Made by a program: the position numbers and the translations under genes
Notes under the pieces: model-generated
Told to the model about the DNA's origin: nothing
What the model saw: only the letters and a program-made list of their open reading frames with translations
Database searches by the model: none
DNA from: Candidatus Aminicenantota bacterium
GTDB taxonomy: Bacteria > Acidobacteriota > Aminicenantia > UBA2199
Reading direction: 5' to 3'
Length of the DNA stretch: 5,470 bases
Assembly (NCBI GenBank): GCA_030620255.1
Contig: JAUXFB010000120.1
Coordinates: forward strand, 1 to 5,470
In this document: piece after piece, positions 1 to 5,384 of the stretch
Layout: every line of letters begins with the position of its first letter
How positions within the stretch are numbered: the first letter of the stretch is position 1

Positions 1-180
1 AAATCCAGGTTTTATAAAAGTACTAATAAAGATCATATTGAATTTTTTTATAGATTGGGTCAGATCTATTTTAAAAATAAAAATTTCAAAAAGGCTATGT
101 CCCAATTCTTGAAGATCCGTAAATTGGAAGAAAAATATAAAAAAACAGATTATTATATTGACAAAGTAAATAACATATAA
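1..180 (+). CDS. TPR-like repeat protein, C-terminal fragment (5' end outside window)
   Basis: Frame 1 is open from the first base to a TAA at 178-180 and gives 59 residues with no start, so the gene begins upstream of the window. Residues of about 13-46 fit a tetratricopeptide helix pair: FFYRLGQIYFKNKNFKKAMSQ has the Leu-Gly, Tyr, Phe and Ala spacing of the TPR consensus. A Lys-rich tail ending DKVNNI follows. TPR repeats are protein-protein interaction scaffolds, and nothing here identifies a partner. No membrane segment is visible in this part. The gene runs in the same direction as the next one, with 26 bp between them, but its last codons contain a good promoter, so the downstream gene need not depend on it. 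The TPR call rests on a single repeat; any helical-repeat protein could look similar. Confidence 0.6.
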   Translation, partial: KSRFYKSTNKDHIEFFYRLGQIYFKNKNFKKAMSQFLKIRKLEEKYKKTDYYIDKVNNI

Positions 181-186
181 TATATT
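158..186 (+). promoter_or_regulatory. Sigma70-type promoter for the 207-707 gene
   Basis: A perfect -35 hexamer TTGACA (158-163) is followed after 17 bp by TATATT (181-186), a 5/6 match to the -10 consensus. The predicted start is near 193, which gives a leader of about 14 nt holding the Shine-Dalgarno sequence AGAGAGG (195-201) five bases before the ATG at 207. The -35 lies inside the last codons of the upstream gene. An overlapping TATAAT (176-181) is only 12 bp from the -35 and is the less likely -10. Confidence 0.6.
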
Positions 187-206
187 AAGACCAAAGAGAG
201 GTTGAA

Positions 207-707
207 ATGTCAAAAACACTAAGGGTAATTAGTTTAAGTATTGTAATATTATTTATTTTTAGCTTATTTCCGACAAATAGTTATGCAAATGAGATTAAAG
301 AGGTAAAAGTTGGAAGTTTAATGGGATTCCTTTATACAAAAGATTGTAAAACTCCTGTAAAAGATGCTCAGGTCATATTAACTCGTGTAAAGAAAGATAA
401 AGAGGAAGAATATACGGGTGAAGAGGTATTTAAATCCGAGATAACAGATTCAAACGGAGATTATAAATTTATTGATACTCCTGTTGGTAATTATAAAATT
501 TCCATAAAGCTTGATAATAAAAACTATAAAGTAAAGAAAATTGATTTTTTAGCTACAATAATCGAAGGAAAAACCTCATATATATCATTTTGTCTGAAAA
601 TAAAGAGATCTGTTGCAATAATTATAGATGGAACTTCAGCAGCAGCAGCATTGGGCGCTGCAGTAGCTGGTGGTGCAGAAGAGGGAGCAAGTCCTACGAA
701 GAAGTAG
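207..707 (+). CDS. Secreted carboxypeptidase-regulatory-like (beta-sandwich) protein with Ala/Gly-rich tail
   Basis: A 166-residue protein. The start at 207 is supported by AGAGAGG five bases upstream and by the signal peptide that follows: MSKTLR, a hydrophobic core at about residues 7-21, and likely cleavage after Ala27 (SYA|NE). Residues of about 35-130 resemble the carboxypeptidase regulatory-like / Cna-B-like fold: Gly-Ser-Leu-x-Gly opening, KTPVKDAQVIL, TDSNGDYKF, then PVGNYKISI. These are the usual landmarks of small extracytoplasmic beta-sandwiches. Two cysteines (47, 129) could form a disulfide. The last part is unusual: residues 135-157 are hydrophobic and Ala/Gly-rich (SAAAALGAAVAGG), encoded partly by an (AGC)4 run at 638-649, and then come EEGASPTKK. 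This could be a membrane-inserting helix or a retention tail. No catalytic residues are seen. It is probably structural or binding and located in the periplasm or at the surface. It has its own promoter, and its link to the export module downstream is unproven. Confidence 0.75.
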   Translation: MSKTLRVISLSIVILFIFSLFPTNSYANEIKEVKVGSLMGFLYTKDCKTPVKDAQVILTRVKKDKEEEYTGEEVFKSEITDSNGDYKFIDTPVGNYKISIKLDNKNYKVKKIDFLATIIEGKTSYISFCLKIKRSVAIIIDGTSAAAALGAAVAGGAEEGASPTKK

Positions 708-747
708 CAAGCAAATAGTTTTGAGTTGAAAAAAGAACCATTTAACT

Positions 748-795
748 AATCAACCATTAGTCCAATCAACCAAGTGTAAGTGTAAGTGTCAGTGC
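748..795. repeat. Abutting degenerate octamer and hexamer mini-arrays
   Basis: The units AATCAACC, ATTAGTCC and AATCAACC (748-771) are directly followed, without a gap, by three exact AAGTGT hexamers (772-789) and a degraded fourth, CAGTGC (790-795). The period therefore changes from 8 to 6 at base 771/772. These lead into the larger octamer array at 803. No function can be assigned. Confidence 0.6.
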
Positions 796-802
796 ATGTG
801 AG

Positions 803-874
803 TGATGGGTGAATGAGTGGATGGGTAAATGGGTAGATGAGTAGATGGGTGAATGAGTAGATGAGTAAATGAGT
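803..874. repeat. Octanucleotide tandem array, consensus RRATGRGT, nine units
   Basis: Nine units of exactly 8 bp run without indels: TGATGGGT, GAATGAGT, GGATGGGT, AAATGGGT, AGATGAGT, AGATGGGT, GAATGAGT, AGATGAGT, AAATGAGT. A decayed unit GAAGAGAG follows (875-882). Variation is almost confined to positions 1, 2 and 6, and nearly all of it is A/G exchange. The core ATG-GT is kept in every unit. Bases 828-850 recur exactly at 5333-5355, on the far side of the polysaccharide module and in the same orientation. Confidence 0.9.
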
Positions 875-890
875 GAAGAGAGGTCTTTCG

Positions 891-1051
891 CTCCTATCTC
901 CTAACTCCTTTTTACTTTTCCCTTTTGCCTTTTTCCTTCCTCCTCCTCTAACCCCCAAATCCTAAATCCTACCTTCTTTTGCCTTTTTACTTTTTCCTTT
1001 TGCCTTTTTACTTTTTCCTTTTGCCTTTTTCCTTCCTCCTCCTCTAACCCC
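891..1051. repeat. Pyrimidine-rich heptanucleotide array with internal 49-bp direct duplication
   Basis: A 7-bp period runs through most of this tract: CTCCTAT, CTCCTAA, CTCCTTT at 891-911; TTTTTAC, TTTTCCC, TTTTGCC, TTTTTCC at 909-936; CCCAAAT, CCTAAAT, CCTACCT at 954-974; and eight in-phase units of TTTTGCC/TTTTTAC/TTTTTCC at 977-1032. Within the last block the three types cycle in order, so 977-997 and 998-1018 are identical 21-mers. Bases 907-955 recur at 1003-1051, offset 96 bp, with one difference (C920 versus T1016). Nearly all bases on the + strand are pyrimidines. The pattern resembles the short tandemly repeated repetitive (STRR) heptamers known from cyanobacteria, but I cannot assign it to a described family. 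Confidence 0.85.
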
Positions 1052-1061
1052 TCATCTCCTA

Positions 1062-1090
1062 TTGCCTCTTTCATCTTTTTCATATATAAT
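1062..1090 (+). promoter_or_regulatory. Promoter of the polysaccharide module, possibly giving a leaderless mRNA
   Basis: TTGCCT (1062-1067, 4/6 match to -35) is followed after exactly 17 bp by a perfect TATAAT (1085-1090). Transcription would start about seven bases after the -10, that is at about 1097, which is the A of the next gene's ATG. The -35 lies in a TTGCC-containing, repeat-like stretch just beyond the heptamer array. No Shine-Dalgarno sequence lies between the -10 and the ATG, which fits a leaderless start. In A+T-rich DNA a TATAAT alone is weak evidence; the correct spacing raises it. Confidence 0.5.
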
Positions 1091-1096
1091 TTATGT

Positions 1097-2311
1097 ATGT
1101 CTTTTATCAGGAAAGGATTATTTGTAATTATTTTGTTTTTAATTTCCTTGAACCTCTTTTCTGAGGATTTTTTTAAGGTTAAGGAAAAAATAGTAAAAGA
1201 ATCCTGGAAAAAAATCTCTTTTTTATATTTATCTCCAAAGCTTTCAATTAAAAACTTAGGGTATTCAAATAATATTTATTTAATGGGAAAAGATTCTGAA
1301 CCTGATTGGACAGCGGATCTGGGTTTACAAGTAGTTCTTTCCTCGATCTTTTTAAATCGTTTTATCTTTCAGATTGATGAATTTCCATATTATTCATTTT
1401 ATGCAAAACTCAAAGATGAGCGTTCATTTAATAATATTTTTGGATTTAATATATATTCATATGTTGGGTTTTTTAATCTAAAATATCAATTTGAGAAGAA
1501 GTATGTTAAACAGCGTCCAACAAAAGAATTTGGAAGGCGGGTCAGACAAAATCTTATTAACCATACCCTTTCTTTGGATTTTGGGACACATGACAATTTT
1601 TTTCTGAATTTTTATATTAAACAAAATGAAATTAAGTATATAAATGAATTATATCTTGATGAATATGATTTAAGTGATCTTTTAAACCATAAAGAATATT
1701 GGGGCGGTATTAGCTTAAATAAAATTATATTTTCAAGAACTATTCTATGTTTAAATCTTGATTATTTTGAACAGAATTTTGATTATTCAAAAGAGAGAAA
1801 TAGAATTGGGAAACAGGTTTCAATTGGGATAAAGTTTCCGGAGATAAGCAGTATAAGAGGGAGTTTTCAGTATGGACTCAGGATTTATGAGCCCTCAAAC
1901 CCTTTATTTGAAAATTTCACAAAACCTTTTGGCTCAGGTGATATTTCAATAAGTTTATTCAGGAAGTTAAAGATTAATTTTAATTACATAATAGATAATA
2001 TCTTTTCATATTGGCAAATGAACTCAGCTTATAATCAAAAATCCATAGGAACAGGTATTGAATATTACTTAAGTAGAAAATTAAAATTGGGATATAAGTA
2101 TAAAACTAATAAATTATCCTTTACAGATTTATATGAAGGAATAGAAATAAGAGAGGATAATTTCAATACTAATTCCATTTATATTGGAATTAAGGTATTT
2201 AAAAAAATGGGTATTGGTATTGAGTACTCCAGGTATAGGGGTGATTCAACAGAGCCTGGTTTTAAAAGGAGTTATGATTTTATTGGAGGTTATATTACAC
2301 ATGAATTTTAA
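1097..2311 (+). CDS. Outer-membrane beta-barrel protein of the polysaccharide export module
   Basis: A 404-residue protein, probably the outer-membrane porin through which the exported polymer leaves. Residues 1-22 form a signal peptide (MSFIRK, then a hydrophobic core, cleavage near LFS|ED). The mature part of about 380 residues has no further hydrophobic helix. It consists of alternating polar/aromatic stretches broken by charged turns, for example FFLNFYIKQNEIKY, KLKINFNYIIDN, KLKLGYKYKTNKL and MGIGIEYSRYRGD, and it ends in Phe (YITHEF), the usual C-terminal signal for barrel assembly. The length suits a barrel of around 16-18 strands. The start at 1097 is chosen because the signal peptide begins there; there is no Shine-Dalgarno site, but a promoter ends just upstream. 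Its 3' end overlaps the Wza-family gene by 11 bp, so the two are probably coupled in translation. That neighbour lacks its own membrane helix, which supports a porin role by analogy with the Wzp barrels of Myxococcus xanthus. Sequence alone does not prove polymer transport; it could also be an assembly or anchoring barrel. Confidence 0.75.
   Translation: MSFIRKGLFVIILFLISLNLFSEDFFKVKEKIVKESWKKISFLYLSPKLSIKNLGYSNNIYLMGKDSEPDWTADLGLQVVLSSIFLNRFIFQIDEFPYYSFYAKLKDERSFNNIFGFNIYSYVGFFNLKYQFEKKYVKQRPTKEFGRRVRQNLINHTLSLDFGTHDNFFLNFYIKQNEIKYINELYLDEYDLSDLLNHKEYWGGISLNKIIFSRTILCLNLDYFEQNFDYSKERNRIGKQVSIGIKFPEISSIRGSFQYGLRIYEPSNPLFENFTKPFGSGDISISLFRKLKINFNYIIDNIFSYWQMNSAYNQKSIGTGIEYYLSRKLKLGYKYKTNKLSFTDLYEGIEIREDNFNTNSIYIGIKVFKKMGIGIEYSRYRGDSTEPGFKRSYDFIGGYITHEF
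2285..2289 (+). promoter_or_regulatory. Ribosome binding site that fixes the OPX start at 2301
   Basis: GGAGG lies 11 bases before the ATG at 2301, inside the last codons of the barrel gene. The in-frame ATG at 2184 has no comparable site and would put 39 non-signal residues ahead of a clear signal peptide, so 2301 is the better start. The spacing is a little long, which fits re-initiation by ribosomes ending on the barrel gene at 2309-2311. Confidence 0.55.
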
Positions 2312-3137
2312 AAATTTTTTATTTATGTTTTTTATATTTACATCTTTTATTTTTTCTGTTGATCAAGGAGATAAGAGCTACTCTTATAGTATTGGTCCAA
2401 AAGATCTTTTAACGATCAATGTTTTTGAGGTCCCTGAATTAAATATAACAGTCAGGGTATCAGAAGATGGCTCTATTGTAACTCCTTTGTTGGGTAATAT
2501 TAATGTTGCAGGACTGTCTCGTTTTCAACTTGAAAAGAAGCTTGTAAAACTTCTGGAAAAGAATTATTTGAAAAGTGCTCAGGTAACAGTATTTATAAAA
2601 GAGTATCAAAGTAAATTGGTTTCTGTTATTGGTGCAGTAAAAAATCCTGGTAATTATGAATTGGTCGGGAGACAAACTCTTTTGCAGATGATTTCAATAG
2701 CAGGTGGTTTAACAGAAGCTGCGTCTGATAGAATTGTTATTATACGTCAATATAAAAACGGCAAAAGTGCTTCTCTTGTGATTAACCTCGATGAATTGAT
2801 GCTAAAAGGTAATCCCAAGCTGAATATTCCTTTACAAGCAGCTGATATAATAAATATATCAGTGGAACGCTATCTTGATATATATGTTTTTGGCCAGGTT
2901 AAAAAGCCGGGACATATAAAGATGAAAAAGGATGGTAATGTAACACTTCTCAGGGTTATTGCCCAGGCTGGAGGATTTTCAGAACGGGCTAGAAAATCTT
3001 CAGTGTTGATTAAGAGAAAAGTAAATGGAAAAGAGATGAAAATAAAGATTAATGTTAAGAAGATTTTAAGAGGAAAGAGAAAGGATTTTATTCTTGAGAA
3101 TAATGATATAGTACATGTTCCTGAGAGCATGTTGTAG
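2301..3137 (+). CDS. wza: Wza-family outer-membrane polysaccharide export (OPX) protein, short form without C-terminal helix
   Basis: A 278-residue protein. Residues 1-19 are a signal peptide (MNFKNF followed by a Phe/Ile-rich core) with no lipobox Cys, so unlike E. coli Wza it is not a lipoprotein. Residues of about 28-103 are the polysaccharide export (Poly_export) domain: YSIGPKDLLTINVFEVPEL, DGSIVTPLLGNI, then QVTVFIKEYQS. Two SLBB domains follow, at about 106-190 (SVIGAVKNPGNYEL, AGGLTEAA) and 193-275 (DIYVFGQVKKPGHI, AQAGGFSERA). The chain stops at NDIVHVPESML, exactly where the second SLBB fold closes, so the amphipathic helix that forms the outer-membrane pore in E. coli Wza is missing. 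It probably makes a periplasmic ring or conduit between the Wzc homologue encoded 44 bp downstream and the beta-barrel encoded immediately upstream. The family assignment is firm; the polymer and stoichiometry are unknown. The start at 2301 overlaps the barrel gene by 11 bp. Confidence 0.9.
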   Translation: MNFKNFLFMFFIFTSFIFSVDQGDKSYSYSIGPKDLLTINVFEVPELNITVRVSEDGSIVTPLLGNINVAGLSRFQLEKKLVKLLEKNYLKSAQVTVFIKEYQSKLVSVIGAVKNPGNYELVGRQTLLQMISIAGGLTEAASDRIVIIRQYKNGKSASLVINLDELMLKGNPKLNIPLQAADIINISVERYLDIYVFGQVKKPGHIKMKKDGNVTLLRVIAQAGGFSERARKSSVLIKRKVNGKEMKIKINVKKILRGKRKDFILENNDIVHVPESML

Positions 3138-3181
3138 AAAGTATGTGTTCTTTTTAATATATTTTATTTTAGGAGAAAATA

Positions 3182-5329
3182 ATGGTTCATGAAAACGATT
3201 TGCCAATAATATCAGAAGAAAAATTTCCTTTTGATAAATATTGGAAAATAATTAAGCCAAAATTACATATAGTCATATTTATTACTCTATTTTTGGTTAT
3301 TGGTGCATGGATAAAGGAATCATTAAAAACCCCAATGTTTAATGCAACTGGACTTTTAATGATCGAACCTGAAAGAGATATAATTAATTTTGGGAATAGC
3401 TATTCTTTTTATGGTTACAGGAACGAATATTTTAATACTCAAATAAAGATATTAAGAAGTCGTTCGTTGAGTAAAGCTGTTATGGAAGAAATGGTCTTAT
3501 ATGGGGTTGATTTTAATAAAGTCTCAATAGGAGGTATGTCTGTTAACCCTATAGAGGATACAAGACTTGTTTATATAAGTTATAGTTCAAGTGATGCGGA
3601 GGTTGCAGCAAAACTTGTAAATACATTGTTTGAAAAAATTATAGAATTCAATATTAATATAAAAACAAAGTCTTCTAAACAAACTTCAGAGTTTATAAGT
3701 AAACAGATAAAGAATTTAAGGATTAATTTAGCTCAAAAAGAGGCAGAACTACAGGAATATGGAAAACGAAAGGGATTATTTTACCTATCTCGAAAAGATA
3801 GTACAGTTGTTGAAAAATTTTCTGATCTAAATAAAGCTTATACAAATATTCAGATTGATAGAGTTAATAAACAAGCAGGCTATGAGGAATTAAAGGGAAG
3901 GAGTTTTGAAGATTATTCTCAGGTGAAGCAGAGTCAGCTTATAAGCAATCTTAAATCTAATTATTCCAATTTGGAAAGTGATTATAAGAAAAAATCTCAA
4001 ATATTTAAAGAATCTTATCCTGCAATGAAACAAATTAAGTCTCAGATGGATACACTTAAAGAGCGTATTCAATATGAAACAAGAGATATTGCTATGAAGA
4101 TTTTTAAAGAGGCAAAAAATGATTATCAATCAGCCCTAAAAAAAGAAAAATCTTTACTTGCACTTTTAAATGAGCAAAAGGGAGTAATGGTAGATAGTAA
4201 TGCTGATGCAATATATTACAATAGTCTGAATATTGAGGTTGAAAATATGCGTGTTCTTCTTAATTATCTTGGAAAAAGACAAAAACAATCCATTTTATCT
4301 TCGAATACAGAACAATCCGGAATAAGTAATATCAGGGTTATTGATAAGGCTGAAGTCCCTCTTTTTCCTATTGGCTCTGGAAAAAGAAAAACTCTAATAA
4401 TGGCTTTTGTTTTAGGCATTTCAATCGGATTAGGTTTGATCTTTTTAGCTGATTATCTTGACCGTACTTTAAAAATGCCTGAAGATGTAAGAGCATTGTT
4501 AGGGATTCCTACTCTTGGGGTTGTGTTCTCATCAAAGAGTAAATCCTCTAAATCTCTTTATTATTACGGCGATTATAAAGATAGTGAAAAAAAGGATTCA
4601 AAAAAGAAATCTGAAACAAAGGATATTGAGCTAATTAATTTTATTGATCCAGAGTGTCAGTTTTCTGAAGCTTACAGAAGTATTCGAACCTCAATACTTC
4701 TTTCAAGTGCTGAGCATGCTCCGAGAATAATAACAGTAAGTAGTTCGATTCCTCAAGAGGGGAAAACAGCAACTACAGCTAATCTTGCAATCTCATTTTG
4801 TCAATTGGGGAAAAAGGTTTTAATTCTTGACGGTGATATGCGTAAACCAAGAATGCATAAAATTTTTAATAAGAAAAATACAATAGGGCTTTCATCTTAC
4901 CTTGTTGGAAGGGTAAAATTTTCTCAAGTTATTCAAAAAACTCATATACCTAATCTTTTTCTTGTTCCTTCAGGTCCTATTCCTCCAAATCCTGCTGAAT
5001 TGATTGATTCTGAAATTATGAAAAATATGCTTAAAGAACTTCTTGATATTGTTGATTTTATATTTATTGATAGCCCTCCATTAATAGGTATAGTTGATAC
5101 AATATTACTCGCTAAGTATTCTGATGGTGTTGTGCTTGTAAATTGGTCTGGAAAGACAAAGAATGAACTAATTAAAAGAGCAAAAGAAGAATTAGAGCAA
5201 TTCAATATTAAGATACTTGGAGTTGTTTTAAATAAAGTTGATTTTAGGAAAACAACAACATATAACTATACTTATAATTATCAATATAGTTATAGATATA
5301 GAGAGGATGAAGAGGTAAAAAGTAAATGA
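3182..5329 (+). CDS. wzc: Wzc-type polysaccharide co-polymerase and BY-type tyrosine autokinase
   Basis: A 715-residue inner-membrane protein, close in length to E. coli Wzc. The start is supported by AGGAGA (3171-3176), five bases before the ATG. Domain order: Wzz chain-length domain from about residue 15, first membrane helix about 28-43, periplasmic alpha/beta part, long coiled coil about 165-335, GNVR-type region about 345-400 with a proline-containing VPLFPI, and second membrane helix about 404-423. After a Lys/Ser-rich linker (450-485) comes the cytoplasmic kinase: oligomerisation motif E496-x2-R499-x2-R502, Walker A SSIPQEGKT (521-529, Lys528), Walker A' LILDGDMR (Asp550, Asp552) and Walker B FIFIDSPP (Asp630). 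The tail has seven tyrosines at every second residue, 694-706, the autophosphorylation cluster. Cycles of phosphorylation are known to govern assembly and export of polymer with Wza-type partners. All catalytic motifs look intact. An extra Tyr group (460, 461, 462, 465) lies in the linker. The residue after RKP is Arg557, where E. coli Wzc has, as I recall, its active-site Tyr569. The stop codon lies inside an octamer repeat array. Confidence 0.95.
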   Translation: MVHENDLPIISEEKFPFDKYWKIIKPKLHIVIFITLFLVIGAWIKESLKTPMFNATGLLMIEPERDIINFGNSYSFYGYRNEYFNTQIKILRSRSLSKAVMEEMVLYGVDFNKVSIGGMSVNPIEDTRLVYISYSSSDAEVAAKLVNTLFEKIIEFNINIKTKSSKQTSEFISKQIKNLRINLAQKEAELQEYGKRKGLFYLSRKDSTVVEKFSDLNKAYTNIQIDRVNKQAGYEELKGRSFEDYSQVKQSQLISNLKSNYSNLESDYKKKSQIFKESYPAMKQIKSQMDTLKERIQYETRDIAMKIFKEAKNDYQSALKKEKSLLALLNEQKGVMVDSNADAIYYNSLNIEVENMRVLLNYLGKRQKQSILSSNTEQSGISNIRVIDKAEVPLFPIGSGKRKTLIMAFVLGISIGLGLIFLADYLDRTLKMPEDVRALLGIPTLGVVFSSKSKSSKSLYYYGDYKDSEKKDSKKKSETKDIELINFIDPECQFSEAYRSIRTSILLSSAEHAPRIITVSSSIPQEGKTATTANLAISFCQLGKKVLILDGDMRKPRMHKIFNKKNTIGLSSYLVGRVKFSQVIQKTHIPNLFLVPSGPIPPNPAELIDSEIMKNMLKELLDIVDFIFIDSPPLIGIVDTILLAKYSDGVVLVNWSGKTKNELIKRAKEELEQFNIKILGVVLNKVDFRKTTTYNYTYNYQYSYRYREDEEVKSK

Positions 5330-5355
5330 GTGAATGGGTAGATGAGTAGATGGGT
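5324..5355. repeat. Second octanucleotide array (RRATGRGT), four units, overlapping the wzc stop codon
   Basis: The units AAATGAGT, GAATGGGT, AGATGAGT and AGATGGGT run without gaps. The TGA stop of the kinase gene (5327-5329) is part of the first unit. Bases 5333-5355 are identical to 828-850 in the array upstream of the module, in the same orientation. The array ends abruptly at AGCGACTG. Confidence 0.85.
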
Positions 5356-5384
5356 AGCGACTGTCTTAAAAGTCAATAGTTTTT

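Larger units (their letters stand above)
708..1096. other. 389-bp intergenic region made largely of simple repeats
   Basis: No gene is supported here. From left to right it holds 40 bp of unremarkable sequence, three degenerate octamers (748-771), a hexamer array (772-795), an octamer array (803-874), a junction, a pyrimidine-rich heptamer array (891-1051), and a promoter (1062-1090) for the polysaccharide module. A 5-bp stem with a 5-base loop (CTAAT-CAACC-ATTAG, 746-760) has no T-run after it and is not a terminator. Open frames on the - strand exist only because the repeats lack stops in some frames; their products are low-complexity (KVKRQKE-type repeats) and have no credible start site. 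Confidence 0.8.

Noticed and set aside
746..760. Hairpin CTAAT-CAACC-ATTAG as a terminator of the 207-707 gene.
   Set aside because: Only 5 bp, A/T-rich, and no T-run follows.
748..1051. CRISPR array.
   Set aside because: Units are 6-8 bp and contiguous, with no spacers of even length and no cas genes in view. The 49-bp pair is a duplication, not a repeat-spacer series.
746..1083. Two open frames on the - strand (746-958 and 901-1083) encoding HLLIYSFTH-like and KVKRQKE-like repeats.
   Set aside because: They are translations of the octamer and heptamer arrays. A 21-bp repeat is in frame by necessity and lacks stops. No ribosome site, no domain, and composition unlike the real genes.
1093..1164. 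Short frame from the ATG at 1093 overlapping the start of the barrel gene.
   Set aside because: It gives only about 23 codons, has no ribosome site, and is out of frame with the signal peptide; chance.
2184..2300. Upstream in-frame ATG extending the OPX gene to 317 residues.
   Set aside because: It would overlap the barrel gene by 128 bp and put 39 unrelated residues ahead of an obvious signal peptide. GGAGG before 2301 favours the shorter form.
2460..2675. Open frame on the - strand within the OPX gene; likewise 2870-3130, 3890-4129 and 4942-5205.
   Set aside because: All lie antisense to well-supported genes with conserved domains and show no recognisable motif; they are shadows.
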